A DNA stretch of 64,000 nucleotides. Origin: JBCBCP01 sp039817385. Its GTDB lineage: Bacteria; Pseudomonadota; Alphaproteobacteria; Rhodobacterales; Rhodobacteraceae. The notes under the pieces are model-generated. The model had not been told where the DNA came from. It saw only the letters and a list, made by a program, of their open reading frames with translations, and searched no databases. The stretch lies in NCBI GenBank assembly GCA_039817385.1, contig JBCBVY010000004.1:62001-126000 (forward strand). The letters are read 5' to 3'. Position numbers and translations under genes: made by a program. Below, piece by piece: positions 8,104 through 18,100 of the stretch; within the stretch, counting starts at the first letter, position 1, and every line of letters begins with the position of its first letter.

Positions 8104-8865
8104 ATGCTGAAAACCCGCATCATCCCCTGCCTTGACGTTGCGGACGGGCGCGTCGTGAAAGGCATCAACTTTGTCGACCTCGTCGACGCAGGCGATCCGG
8201 TGGACGCCGCTCGCGCCTATGACGCCGCAGGCGCGGATGAGCTGTGCTTTCTCGACATCCACGCCACCCACGAAAACCGCGGCACGATGCATGATGTGGT
8301 GCGCCGCACGGCGGAGGAATGCTTCATCCCCCTGACCGTTGGCGGCGGCGTGCGCACCCCCGAGGACGTGCGGGACCTGCTGCTGGCGGGCGCGGACAAG
8401 GTCTCGTTCAACTCGGCGGCCGTGGCGGACCCCGATGTGCTCAGCCGCGCCGCCGACCGGTTCGGCAGCCAGTGCATTGTTTGCGCCATCGACGCGAAGA
8501 CAGTTGCGGCCGGCAAATGGGAAATCTTCACCCACGGGGGGCGCAAGCCCACCGGCATTGACGCGGTTCAGTTTGCCCGCACCGCCGCCGCCAAGGGTGC
8601 GGGCGAGATACTGCTGACCTCGATGGACCGCGACGGGACAAAGGCGGGCTTCAACCTCGCGCTGACACGCGCCATTGCCGACGCGGTGCCCGTCCCCGTG
8701 ATCGCGAGCGGCGGCGTCGGCACGCTCGATCACCTCGTCGAAGGCGTCACGCAGGGCGGCGCCAGCGCGGTCCTCGCCGCTTCGATCTTCCACTTCGGCA
8801 CCTTCACGATTGCCCAGGCGAAGGCCCACATGGCCGCGGCAGGCGTGCCGGTGCGGCTGACATGA
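8104..8865 (+). CDS. hisF: Imidazole glycerol phosphate synthase, cyclase subunit
   Basis: HisF is a TIM-barrel enzyme that uses ammonia from HisH to close the imidazole ring and release AICAR. The catalytic pair Asp11 (PCLDV) and Asp130 (CAIDAK) is intact. Phosphate loops GGGVRT and ASGGVGT are present, and the length of 253 residues is typical. The stop overlaps the hisE start by four bases (ATGA). Confidence 0.97.
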   Translation: MLKTRIIPCLDVADGRVVKGINFVDLVDAGDPVDAARAYDAAGADELCFLDIHATHENRGTMHDVVRRTAEECFIPLTVGGGVRTPEDVRDLLLAGADKVSFNSAAVADPDVLSRAADRFGSQCIVCAIDAKTVAAGKWEIFTHGGRKPTGIDAVQFARTAAAKGAGEILLTSMDRDGTKAGFNLALTRAIADAVPVPVIASGGVGTLDHLVEGVTQGGASAVLAASIFHFGTFTIAQAKAHMAAAGVPVRLT

Positions 8866-9173
8866 CCTTAAACGAGCTTTTTGCCACGATTGAAGCCCGC
8901 AAGGGCGCAGACCCGGACAGCTCTTGGACGGCAAAACTGCTCTCCAAAGGCCCGGAGAAATGCGCGGAGAAATTCGGCGAAGAGGCGATCGAGGCCATCA
9001 TCGAAGCAGTCAAAGGCGACACCGACGCGCTCACATCGGAGGCCGCCGACGTGCTCTACCACCTGCTTGTGATGCTCGCCGCGCGCGATGTCACGCTGGA
9101 CGCGGTCCTGAGCGAGCTGGCCCGCCGCCAGGGCACCTCGGGCCTCGACGAGAAGGCGGCGCGCCAGGATTGA
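8862..9173 (+). CDS. hisE: Phosphoribosyl-ATP pyrophosphatase
   Basis: This 103-residue, monofunctional HisE hydrolyses phosphoribosyl-ATP to phosphoribosyl-AMP. The all-alpha NTP-pyrophosphatase motif is visible as KCAEKFGEEAIEAIIE followed by SEAADVLYHLLVML, which supply the acidic magnesium ligands. It is translationally coupled to hisF. It is followed by repeat copy B, which may terminate the operon. Confidence 0.96.
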   Translation: MTLNELFATIEARKGADPDSSWTAKLLSKGPEKCAEKFGEEAIEAIIEAVKGDTDALTSEAADVLYHLLVMLAARDVTLDAVLSELARRQGTSGLDEKAARQD

Positions 9174-9189
9174 CCTAACCTGCTTCAGC

Positions 9190-9467
9190 TTCGGAGCCGC
9201 CCTCGCTTGAGCTCAAAGGGACAGGAGGGGGCGGACGGGTCCAGCTGAAATGCGGAGGCTCCCTGCAAGTGGAAACCGTATTTCTGCTGGACGCGGCCGC
9301 CCCCTCCTGTCACGCCAGAGATCAATCGAGGGCGGGTGCGAAGCGTTTCAGCTTTGGTGAGACCCGAAGCCAGCAACGCCAACCACCCTATCCATACGCC
9401 CGCAGCAGCGCCCCCGTTTTGCGCCAGCAAAACGCCCCCCTCTTCGTCAGATTTTTCCAAAAATCTG
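9190..9467 (+). repeat. Dispersed structured repeat, copy B (shortest form)
   Basis: This 278-nt copy shows the architecture best. Left arm 9197-9258 and right arm 9277-9335 are imperfect inverted repeats of about 60 bases, giving one long hairpin. Short hairpins follow at 9415-9434 (CGTTTTGC/GCAAAACG) and 9448-9467 (CAGATTTTT/AAAAATCTG). Copies A and C keep these stems with different bases. It fills the gap between convergent hisE and the CoA-binding gene. The last hairpin is followed within ten bases by the stop codon of the minus-strand gene. Confidence 0.88.
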
Positions 9468-9475
9468 CCCCCCGC

Positions 9476-9940
9476 TCAAAGCTTCGAGCTGATGATCCCC
9501 GTCGCAAACCCGCCCTTGCGCAGCTCACCAAACAGACGCTGGTGCTCGATCTTCGGGCAGCGGTCTTGAATGACGGTGAGGCCCCGCGCCTCGGCCCGCG
9601 CCGCCCCCGCGGCATGGGTCACGCCGATTTGCATCCAGATCGTTTGCAACTCGGGACAAACCTCTAGCGCCTGCTCGACAATCTCCGGCACCGCGTCTGG
9701 CCGGCGGAAGATGTCCACCATGTCGGCCTCCGGCACATCCGCCAAACCGGCCCGGATCGGGGCACCGTATAGGTCTTGCCCTACGGCGATGGGATTGACA
9801 CCGATCACCCTGTACCCGCGCAAACCCAGATAGCGGGCCACGAAGTTCGAGGGGCGCACCGGATTCGCAGACACGCCGACCACCGCGATCACGCGGGTGC
9901 GGGTCAGAACGCTGCGCAAATGTTTGTCGGAGTACGCCAT
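9476..9940 (-). CDS. CoA-binding domain protein (YccU type)
   Basis: The 154-residue protein has a Rossmann-like CoA-binding fold: VIAVVGVSANPVRPSNFVA, then YRVIGVNP, DLYGAPI, VDIFRRPD and IWMQIGV. Members resemble the CoA-binding half of succinyl-CoA synthetase alpha, but most have no known reaction. The ATG at 9940 is preferred because the homologous part starts there; the open frame extends 37 codons upstream through the terminator at 9953-9988, which is unlikely to be coding. Confidence 0.85.
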   Translation of the reverse strand: MAYSDKHLRSVLTRTRVIAVVGVSANPVRPSNFVARYLGLRGYRVIGVNPIAVGQDLYGAPIRAGLADVPEADMVDIFRRPDAVPEIVEQALEVCPELQTIWMQIGVTHAAGAARAEARGLTVIQDRCPKIEHQRLFGELRKGGFATGIISSKL

Positions 9941-9952
9941 ACCGCACCTGAA

Positions 9953-9988
9953 CAAAAAAAACGCCCCGAAGTCAAAGACCTCGGGGCG
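9953..9988 (-). terminator. Intrinsic terminator or attenuator before the CoA-binding gene
   Basis: On the minus strand CGCCCCGA (9988-9981) pairs with TCGGGGCG (9969-9962), followed by eight T residues (9961-9954). It is the best intrinsic terminator in the window. It lies about 146 bases past the zinc-ribbon gene and only 13 bases before the ATG of the CoA-binding gene, so it could end the rlmB transcript or act as an attenuator in the leader of the next gene. Confidence 0.85.
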
Positions 9989-10070
9989 CAGGCATGGAAC
10001 GAGGGACAGTGAACGGACGCGGCCAGTTCCAAAGCCGCGCACCTGACCCAAAAGCTAGGTATGCAGGCAG

Positions 10071-10104
10071 CGTTCACAAAGAGGATGTCGCCAAACTGTG
10101 AACG
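10071..10104. promoter_or_regulatory. Inverted repeat CGTTCACA-N18-TGTGAACG
   Basis: Perfect 8-base arms at 10071-10078 and 10097-10104 lie in the 194-base space between the zinc-ribbon gene and the CoA-binding gene. A further GTTCAC half-site occurs nearby on the minus strand (10010-10015). It may be an operator or the first stem of a leader RNA ending in the terminator at 9953-9988. Confidence 0.4.
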
Positions 10105-10134
10105 ATAGGTAAACACCAAGCGGTTTCCCGCCGG

Positions 10135-10425
10135 TCAGTCCAGGATGTCTTCGATGAGGTCGAACGCCTCCTCGAACACGTCCTTGAGCCGCCATTTGCG
10201 TTTCGGTTTCTTCTTTTTCTTTACTTTCACCGGCTTTACGCTGCGCACCGCGCTGGGCCGCACCAGTTCGCGGTCCCCCTCGCGGGATTTCGGCAGGCGC
10301 TTGAGGTCATGCAGCGGCGCACCGCAATTCGAACAGGTCAACTCGTGCCGGTCTTTGCCCAGCACCAGCGCCGCGCGCGTGCCGCAATAGCAGCAGGTTG
10401 TGATCTTCGCCGGATAGCCCATCAA
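10135..10425 (-). CDS. Small zinc-ribbon protein with basic linker
   Basis: The 96-residue protein has two CxxC pairs (TTCCYCGT and LTCSNCGAPL) forming a likely zinc ribbon at residues about 10-40. A very basic stretch follows (KPVKVKKKKKPKRKWR at about 68-84), and then an acidic tail VFEEAFDLIEDILD. The start overlaps the end of rlmB by four bases, so it is cotranslated with that rRNA methyltransferase. Binding to RNA or ribosomes would fit the charge pattern but is only an inference. Confidence 0.75.
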   Translation of the reverse strand: MMGYPAKITTCCYCGTRAALVLGKDRHELTCSNCGAPLHDLKRLPKSREGDRELVRPSAVRSVKPVKVKKKKKPKRKWRLKDVFEEAFDLIEDILD

Positions 10426-11198
10426 ATCCCCTTTCGGGAGGCATATAGGGCAAGTGCAGCAGCATTTGAGACATTGAGCGAGCCAAACGCCCCCGCCGCC
10501 TCGATTCGCACCAGGGCATCGACCGTCTCGCGCGTTTTCTGGCGCAGGCCCGGCCCTTCAGCCCCAAGCACAAGGGCCACTGGCCCGTCCATACGGCCCG
10601 CCACGGCCTCTTCGACCGTCTGCGTTCCGTCACCGTCAAGGCCGAGCACGAGGTAGCCCATCGCCTGCAGCGCCTCAATCGTCTCCGCCAGGTTGCGCAC
10701 CCGCAGGTAGGGTTGCCGCTCCAGCGCGCCGGAGGCGGTCTTGGCCAGCGCGCCCGTCTCAGGCGCGCCGTGATGGCGCGTGCCGATCACCGCGGAGGCG
10801 CCCAGCACCTCGGCCGAGCGCAGGATCGCGCCCACGTTATGCGGGTCCGTCACCCGGTCCAGCAAGATCAGGCGCGGCGCCGCCGCCCCGATCGCCACGT
10901 CTTCCAGACGCCCCCAGTCGAGCGGCTTGACCTCCAGCGCCGCCCCCTGATGCACCGAGCCGGGATCAATCGGCACGTCAAAGCGGCGCGCATCCACGAC
11001 CTCCGCCTCCAGACCGGCCTCTGCAATGGCCTCGGCCAGCTTGGCCTGCGCATTCAGCGTCACGACAAGGCGCAGCTTCTCGCGGGCCGGATTGTGCAGC
11101 GCATCGCGCACCGCGTGCAGCCCAAAAAGCCAGACGGTTTCGGCGGCGGCGGCGCGCTTGGCGCGCTCTTTTTCGACCACCCATTTGGGCTTTTTCAT
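10422..11198 (-). CDS. rlmB: 23S rRNA (guanosine-2'-O-)-methyltransferase, RlmB family
   Basis: This 258-residue SpoU-family methyltransferase has an N-terminal RNA-substrate domain (LFGLHAVRDALHNPAREKL). The C-terminal knotted SPOUT domain shows the three family motifs: LLDRVTDPHNVGAILRSAE, LVLGAEGPGLR and GSLNVSNAAALALY. RlmB methylates G2251 of 23S rRNA; relatives modify tRNA, so the exact site is inferred. The ATG at 11198 has GAGGAGA upstream. The open frame continues 109 codons further through the tRNA-Tyr and is not coding there. Confidence 0.92.
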   Translation of the reverse strand: MKKPKWVVEKERAKRAAAAETVWLFGLHAVRDALHNPAREKLRLVVTLNAQAKLAEAIAEAGLEAEVVDARRFDVPIDPGSVHQGAALEVKPLDWGRLEDVAIGAAAPRLILLDRVTDPHNVGAILRSAEVLGASAVIGTRHHGAPETGALAKTASGALERQPYLRVRNLAETIEALQAMGYLVLGLDGDGTQTVEEAVAGRMDGPVALVLGAEGPGLRQKTRETVDALVRIEAAGAFGSLNVSNAAALALYASRKGI

Positions 11199-11280
11199 CT
11201 GCGGCTCTCCTCGGCGCTTTTGGCTCTTGACCCTGCCACGGGCCGCTCGTAGTACACCGCCCACGCTGTATTGGCGTAGT

Positions 11281-11364
11281 GGGCGACAGGCCGCAAGGTG
11301 TGGCAGGGGACTGTAACTCCCTCGCGGAGACGCACGCCTGGTTCGATTCCAGGGTCGCCCACCA
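11281..11364 (+). tRNA. tRNA-Tyr (GTA anticodon)
   Basis: This is a class II tRNA of 84 bases with a long variable arm. The acceptor GGGCGAC at 11281-11287 pairs with GTCGCCC at 11354-11360, followed by discriminator A and encoded CCA. The anticodon loop CTGTAAC gives GTA. The variable arm holds a small GCG/CGC stem, and the T arm is CCTGG-TTCGATT-CCAGG. It is transcribed away from rlmB. Confidence 0.95.
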
Positions 11365-11447
11365 TTTCCCCGTCTTTTGGTTAGGTGAGACGCAGGCGGC
11401 ACAGCCTTAACGAGGCGGGCTGCAAACAGACGTGTTATGACGGCGAC

Positions 11448-12446
11448 ATGACACGCAGTCTCATCACCTCCGACGTCTCCCTCGACGCGCAAGGCAAGCA
11501 GGCCGGGTTCCTGCGCGTGCCGCATTCAACCGACCGCTCCGCCTATGGCTGGATCGGGGTGCCGATCACCGTCATCGCACATGGCATTGGCCCCACGCTG
11601 GTGCTGTCGGCGGCGGTGCACGGGGACGAATACGAAGGGCAGATCGCCGTATCGGAACTCGCGCGGGAGCTGGCGCCGGAGGATATCCGAGGCCGGTTGA
11701 TCCTGCTGCCGATGATGAACCCGCCCGCGGCGCTGGCCGGGCGGCGCGTGTCACCAGTGGACGGCGGCAACCTGAACCGCCTTTACCCCGGCGATCCGCA
11801 TGGCACGCCCAGCCAGATGATCGCGCATTACCACGAAGAGGTCATTCTGCCCCGCGCGTCCCACGCGGTGGATCTGCACGCCGGCGGGGCCTCCCTGCTC
11901 TACCCCGCGACGCTTCTGCGCGGGCCCAGCCACAGCGCGGACGAAGAGGCAGGCCTCGCGCTTTTGACCGAGGCGTTTGATTTGCCGGTCGCATGGGTCT
12001 TCACGTCGGGCGGCGGGCGGCACAGCACCGCGCGTACGGCGATGGGGGCGGCGAACCGCAAGGGGGTGATCAACGTGATGGCTGAACTTGGTGGCGGCGC
12101 AGCAGTACAGCGTGACACTCTGAACTGGACGCGGCGCGGGCTGCGCCGCGTTCTGGCCGCACTCGGGATGCTGCCGGGTTACACGCCGGACGCAACGCGC
12201 GGCACACGTGCGCTTCATGTCCGCGGGTCCATCTATGCGGTGGCGGCAGGGGTGTTCGAACCTTGCAAAGCCCTGCTGGACCCGGTGCACGAAGGCGAGC
12301 GGATTGGCTATGTGCATGACCCATCCACACCCGGCGCGGCGCCTGTTCCGATGATCTCCCCTCATGACGGGGTCGTGCTGGCCCTGCGCGCGTTGGGGCG
12401 GACAGAACGCGGCGATGCGCTGTTTCAGATCGCTGCGGACGTGTAG
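11448..12446 (+). CDS. Succinylglutamate desuccinylase/aspartoacylase family zinc deacylase
   Basis: This 332-residue M14-type zinc hydrolase shows ligands in SAAVHGDEYEG and VDLHAGG, plus the substrate-binding stretch GGNLNRLYPG. The C terminus (about 255-332) carries the small beta domain, with SPHDGVVLAL. Family members remove acyl groups from amino acids such as N-acetylaspartate, succinylglutamate or N-acetyl-diaminobutyrate; the substrate here cannot be chosen from sequence. The ATG at 11448 follows the tRNA-Tyr by 83 bases. Confidence 0.85.
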   Translation: MTRSLITSDVSLDAQGKQAGFLRVPHSTDRSAYGWIGVPITVIAHGIGPTLVLSAAVHGDEYEGQIAVSELARELAPEDIRGRLILLPMMNPPAALAGRRVSPVDGGNLNRLYPGDPHGTPSQMIAHYHEEVILPRASHAVDLHAGGASLLYPATLLRGPSHSADEEAGLALLTEAFDLPVAWVFTSGGGRHSTARTAMGAANRKGVINVMAELGGGAAVQRDTLNWTRRGLRRVLAALGMLPGYTPDATRGTRALHVRGSIYAVAAGVFEPCKALLDPVHEGERIGYVHDPSTPGAAPVPMISPHDGVVLALRALGRTERGDALFQIAADV

Positions 12447-12757
12447 GCAAGCGCTGGCGGTTTCCGTCTGAACGTTAGGTCAAACGCTGGCCCTTCCCGC
12501 ACGCCGGCATGCTGCCGGGGCGACGCGCGCCGCCCTGGGCGGCGCGCTGGGTCAGGTTTTCCACACCTAACTCGCGCGTATGGTTAACGCACAGTCACGC
12601 GAGCAGCGGGTTCGGGTAACAATTCGCGCGGATCGGGCGAGGCTGTCACTGAAGTCGCGACAATCAGAGCGCGAATCCAGAATGAACAGGTGAATTTCTC
12701 TTGCCTGATTGCCTGGACCTGCGGACACTTCAGAAACCGCGCCTCTGGGGGCCGGTC
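12447..12757. other. Gap with perfect GC-rich hairpin
   Basis: No gene is visible. A perfect 10-base stem GCGCGCCGCC/GGCGGCGCGC with a CTG loop lies at 12525-12547. It has no T run, but it may stop transcription of the upstream deacylase gene or stabilise its 3' end. The rest, AT-richer towards 12700, should contain the promoter of the FecR-PKD-cyclase operon. Confidence 0.5.
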
Positions 12758-15115
12758 ATGGTCAGGGGACGACCTGTGATTGTATTTGGTCTTTTTAATG
12801 CGCCCAGATGGGGCGCCCTGCTTCTTTTTCTGTGCGCCGCCCTCATTGGCACCACGGGTTTGGCGCAGGATGCGCGCTTGCGCGCGCCGCTTGATCGGAT
12901 CGCCATCGGTCCGGAGCAGACCCTGCGCGGCTTTGTCGCCGAGCATCTGAATGATCCGGACCTGTGGCCCTATGTGCTGCAACTCAACAACATCGCCTCC
13001 CCCGCGGATGTCGCGCCGGGGCAGGTGTTCGAGCTGCCCGTGCAGCAGGTCGCCGCCGCGGATGAGGCGCTCGCCCGGTCGCTTCAGGCGATCCAGCAGG
13101 CCAATGCCGAAGGCGCGCAGGTCTTTGCCCCCGTCAAGATCGGCGAGGCGATCGAAAGCCGCGAGGGCGCGATCACCAACCGCGAGACCGGCGCGTTTGC
13201 GGCCTCGGTCGATCTGAGCGACATCGCGGCGGTCCTTGCCGCCGAAGCGCTGGAGATTGCCATCGCCGAACGCGACCGCAGCGCCGAAGCGGTGGTGTCG
13301 GACGTGCAAGGCGCGGTGGAGGGGCGCGCCCCGGCCGACGCCCGCTGGTCCGGGCGCGGGCTCAATGACATTCTTGTGGAGTTCGAGCGTGTGCGGACCC
13401 TGTCCGGCAGCACGACACAGATCACCTTCCGCGACCTCAGCCGCTTGCGGCTGAACGCCAATTCCAACGCGACGATCCAGCGGATGCGCTCGGACCCGCT
13501 GACGGGGGGCGAGGTCACCAAGGTGTCGCTCGTGAATGGCGATTTCTACGCGCTGCTGAACCAGCTTTCGGACAAGACCAGCTTTGAGGTAGACGTGCCG
13601 GGGGTGGAGACGACGACCAATTCCGCCGATTTCTGGATCAAGAATGACCAGACCGGCGCCCGCTTCGTGAATTACGACACGCCCGCTTTGGAGGTTGTCG
13701 CGGATGGTGCAACCACGCTGGTGCAAGAGAATGAAGGCGTCGTGCTGACCGCGCGCGGGGTTGAACGGGCGCAGGTGCTGGACGCGCCGCAGATGGTCAC
13801 GCCCGCGCTGGACGCCGTGATCTACACCGCGCGCGCGCAGCTGGGCTGGCAGGAATTCGAAGGCGCGCGGGCCTATTGGGTTGAGGTGGCGACCGATCCC
13901 GGATTTAACGACATGCAGGTTTCCGAATGGGGGATCGAGGGCACGGGGTTTGAAACGCCCGAGCTGCCGCCGCGGGTCTATCATTGGCGCGTGGCCGCGC
14001 TCGACGCGCTGGGCCTACCGGGGCAGTGGTCCAAGGCGCAGCCGTTCACCGTGCGGGTGGACACCACCCCGCCCTTCCTTGCCCTCCTGAGCCCCGAGCC
14101 CAACCTCGTCTCTGCCGCGGCGCAGGTTGAGGTCTTTGGCGCGTCTGAGCCGGATGCGCAGGTGCTGCTGAACGGGGCGCCCCTCACCCTTGGCGCGGAT
14201 GGCTCCTTTATTGAGGTCGTCACCCTCACCCCCGGTCAGAACCTGATCCGGCTGGAGGCGGTGGATCTGGCCGGCAACCGCTCTGACGCGGCGCAGGCGG
14301 TGATTTACCGGCCACAGGTGGATGTGACGATCACGCTGGCGCCGACCATTCCCCGTGTTGGGGACGCATTGGCCAGCCGCACTACAGAGCTGACCCTCTC
14401 CGCCGCGTCCTCCGCCGCGCCTGGCGCGCGGGTCGAGGTGCGCGGCGCAGGCGGTGCGCTGGCGGCAGAGACCGTGGTGGGGCCTGCGGGTGACATCAGC
14501 TTTACCCTTCCCGCAAGCACGGAACCGGCCACGTACGAGATCACCGTCCTGTCGCCCACCGGTGCGGTGGAGGGGCGCGCGCCCGTGACCGTGATCCGAG
14601 ATCAGACCCCGCCCACCCTGACGCTCGACGCGCCGCTGCCAAATGCCATTGACCTCGATGAGGTGGTGCTAAGCGGAGATGCCGGGGACGCGAACACGCT
14701 GACGCTGAACGGGACGGACGTGCCGCTGTCCGGGGGCCGGTTCCAAGTGACCCTGCGCCTTGAGCCGGGGGAGAACAGCTTTGACCTGATCGCCTCCGAC
14801 ATCGTCGGCAACGTGGCCGCCACGCGCCTTGCCACGCTCTACGACATCGACCCGCCGGAGATCCTGTCCGCCGACGCCCGCCGCCCCTCGGGCGCCTCCG
14901 GCCCCATCGTGATCGAGGCGGAGGCCACGGACGCATCGGGCCTGCGCCAAGCTGCCTCTTACGTGATCGAGATTGGCGGGACCGAGCGGGAGGGCTGGCT
15001 GCGCTGCGACAACGCGACGGGCCTATGCACCGCGACACTGCCCGCGGAAGCCGGTGACCTGCGGCTGATCGAAATCGTCATCGAAGACTACGCCGGCAAT
15101 GCCGCGTTCAACTGA
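12758..15115 (+). CDS. Secreted FecR-domain protein with Ig-like repeats
   Basis: The product is 785 residues with a signal peptide ending near GTTGLAQD. A LysM-like or TPR-like N-terminal part follows (TLRGFVAEHLNDPDLWPYVLQLN, PGQVFELP). Then comes a FecR domain at about residues 205-320 (GSTTQITFRDLSRLRLNANS, VNGDFYALL), followed by several beta-sandwich repeats with GQNLIRLEAVDLAGN and GENSFDLIASDIVGN. FecR domains usually sense periplasmic signals, classically for ECF sigma factors, but none is nearby. The next gene starts 21 bases after the stop. The start could be the TTG at 12701; the ATG at 12758 places the signal peptide closer to the N terminus. Confidence 0.75.
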   Translation: MVRGRPVIVFGLFNAPRWGALLLFLCAALIGTTGLAQDARLRAPLDRIAIGPEQTLRGFVAEHLNDPDLWPYVLQLNNIASPADVAPGQVFELPVQQVAAADEALARSLQAIQQANAEGAQVFAPVKIGEAIESREGAITNRETGAFAASVDLSDIAAVLAAEALEIAIAERDRSAEAVVSDVQGAVEGRAPADARWSGRGLNDILVEFERVRTLSGSTTQITFRDLSRLRLNANSNATIQRMRSDPLTGGEVTKVSLVNGDFYALLNQLSDKTSFEVDVPGVETTTNSADFWIKNDQTGARFVNYDTPALEVVADGATTLVQENEGVVLTARGVERAQVLDAPQMVTPALDAVIYTARAQLGWQEFEGARAYWVEVATDPGFNDMQVSEWGIEGTGFETPELPPRVYHWRVAALDALGLPGQWSKAQPFTVRVDTTPPFLALLSPEPNLVSAAAQVEVFGASEPDAQVLLNGAPLTLGADGSFIEVVTLTPGQNLIRLEAVDLAGNRSDAAQAVIYRPQVDVTITLAPTIPRVGDALASRTTELTLSAASSAAPGARVEVRGAGGALAAETVVGPAGDISFTLPASTEPATYEITVLSPTGAVEGRAPVTVIRDQTPPTLTLDAPLPNAIDLDEVVLSGDAGDANTLTLNGTDVPLSGGRFQVTLRLEPGENSFDLIASDIVGNVAATRLATLYDIDPPEILSADARRPSGASGPIVIEAEATDASGLRQAASYVIEIGGTEREGWLRCDNATGLCTATLPAEAGDLRLIEIVIEDYAGNAAFN

Positions 15116-15136
15116 CAAGATGCTGGAAAGACTGCC

Positions 15137-18100
15137 ATGTTTCGCTTCCTGATCCTTGCCCTGATCCTTCTTGCGCCCTTGGCCCATGCCCAGACCGCGC
15201 CCGAAGGTCTGATGGTGATCTACGGCCAGTCGGCTGCGACCCGCGAGGGCGACGTGGACCGGCGCGAGCAGATCTTCTTCTCAGTCCCCGAGGGCGCGGC
15301 CTCCCGCCTTTACGTGCGCATCTTCGACCCGGAGACGCGCGGCAGCCAGGATTTCACCTATGGCGGGGCCGCCGATAGCGAGACGACCTACCGCATTTTT
15401 GGCGGCGACGGCGCCTACACGGCCGCCGAAGTGCCCGCGATGCAGGAAGACCGCGCGCGCCCGCCGCGCACGCGCCCCGACTTTCCAATTACCGGGCCGG
15501 GGCGCGAGATCCTGTCGCGGGCCTGGGGCTCGGACCGGGCGACCGACGGGCGCTGGGCCGTGCTGGGCGCCGTGCGCCCGCGCCAGGGCGAGGTCGTGGA
15601 CGGGCGCGTCTGGTTCCGGCTCGATATCGAGGGCACGCGCGGCAATGACGGCAACGGCTATCTCGTGGACGTCAGCCTTGCCCGCGACCGCTCCCGCCCG
15701 CCGGAGGGCCTTCAGCTTTTTGCATGGCAGCCGACGATCCGCTGGACCGCCCCGGGCGGCGCAACGCGGCTGGGTTTTGGCCCGAATGCGGGCGGGCCCT
15801 ACACCGTGCAAAGCTTTGACGCGGCGAACGGCGATCTCTTTATCGTGAGCGATTACGAAGATTTGCCCGTGCGCTCATCCGGTCAGGACTTCTGGGCGAT
15901 CGATGTGGTGGCGGCGCCCGAAGGCCCGCTCGCCCTGTCGCTGGCGCAAGGGTTCGAGACGCCCAACGATGTCACGATCAGCATCTTTGACCGGGAGGGT
16001 AACCCCGTCCCGCTCAGCCTGCCGCCCAGCCGTGCGCCGGACCCGGCCCGCCCTACGGCCATCGGCACCGCGCGCCCGCTGGCCGATTGCCGCTCGGTCG
16101 CTTTTGACGGCGCGGGCAGCCTGGGGCGCACGCCGCTGAGCTATGAATGGGACTTTGGCGACGGTAATTCAGGGGCAGAGAACGTGATCGCCCACCGCTA
16201 TGCCGAACCGGGCCGCTACACCGCCCGCCTGCGCGTGCTGGAGCCGGGGGACCGCCCCGGGCGCGGCGCGCAGCTGGAGGTGCCGGTTCATGTCCGTAAT
16301 GCTCCCACCGCGATGCCGGGTGATCCCATCGTGGTCGCCCCCGGCACCGCCGTTAGCTTTGACGCCAGCGCCTCAGAGCCTTCGGACAGCCCCATCGCGC
16401 GCTACCGCTGGGCCTTTGGGGACGGTACGGTGGCGGATGGTATCGCGGCACAGAAAGCCTACGCGACCCCCGGCCTTTACCGCGCGATCCTGCGCGTGGA
16501 AGATGACAGCCTGCACCCCTGCAACTTTGGCGTGGCCACGCGGGAAGTCACGGTGAACTACCCCCCCGTCGCCGAAGCGGGCACGGGGCAAAGCGCGATC
16601 CTCGGCCAGACTGTCACCTTTGACGGCGCGGCAAGCTATGACGTGGATGGCGCCGTGACCGCGTGGCGCTGGGACATGGGCGACGGCACCGTGCTGGACG
16701 GCCCGCAGGTCAGCCATGCATTCCAAGCCTCCAGCACGTATACCGTTGCGCTGACGGTCACCGACAGCTCGGGCGTGGCGAACAATACGGCGGTGGACAC
16801 GATGCGGGTGGAGGTGAACAGCCCGCCCGTGCCGCAAATCGCGATCCCGCCGCGGCCCGTGTCGGTCTCTGAAGTCGCCACGCTGGACGCCTCGGCCTCC
16901 ACCGATGCCGACGGGGTGATCCTGTCCTACTTGTGGGATTTCGGCGACGGGCGCACAGGCGACGGGCAGGTCGTGAACTACGCCTGGACCCAGCCCGGCA
17001 CCTTTGACGTGACCCTGACCGTGATCGACAATTCCGGCACCCAAAGCGCCGAGCAAAAGATCGTGCAGCGCATCGTGATCGACGCCGCCCCGGTGGCGGA
17101 GGCCGGACCGGACCAGTTTGTGACCGCCTCCGTCGTGAATTTCGACGGCACCGGCAGCACGGACGCTGAAGGGGAGATCACCGAGTACATCTGGGCGTTT
17201 GGCGACGGCGCAACCGGCACCGGCCCGACCCCCAGCCACGCCTATGCCCGCCCCGGCATCTACGAGGTCGCCCTGACCGTGCGCGACGACAGCACCGCGC
17301 CGCTGAACGTGCACCGGGACACGATGCGCCTTGTCATCAACGCCGCGCCCATCGCGGACGCAGGCCCGTCGCAGGTGGTCGCGCCGGGTGACCCGATCAC
17401 CCTGTCCGCCCGCGCCTCCGTCGATCCGGACGGCGCCATCGCGGACATCATGTGGGACACGCCCGCTGGCCCGATGGAAGGCGAACGCGTCGCGCTCAGC
17501 CTGACGGAGCCGGGCACCTACCGCATGGGCCTGACCGTGGCCGATAACTTCACAGGCGGGGCGGCAACGGACGAGGCGGAGACCTTCATCACCGTGAACG
17601 CCCAGCCCGTCGCCGAAGCAGGCGCGGATGTGCTGGTCGCCCCGGGCGAGCCGGTGATCTTTGACGCTGGCCAGTCCTATGATCCTGACGGGCTGATCAC
17701 CGCGTGGCTGTGGGAGTTCGAAGACGGCAGCAGCAGCGCCGAGCCGTACCTGACGCGCACCTTCGACGCCCCCGGCGTCTATTCGGCCCAGCTGGTCGTG
17801 ACCGATAACAGCGGCGTGTTGAACGCGACCGCCTCCGACAGCATCACGATCCGCGTGAACCACACGCCGGTGGCCGAAGCCGGGCCCGAGATCCGCGGCG
17901 ATGTGCTTCAGGTCACGCTGGATGCCTCCGGCTCTTCGGACGCGGATGGCGACGCGCTGATCTACCGCTGGGACATGGGCGACGGGTCGGCCCCGCTGAT
18001 GGGCCAGACCATCACCCACACCTACCCGCGCGCGGGCAAGTTCCCCGTCACGCTCTTTGTCGATGACGGCACCGGCATGGCAAACGCCACGGCGCGGGAT

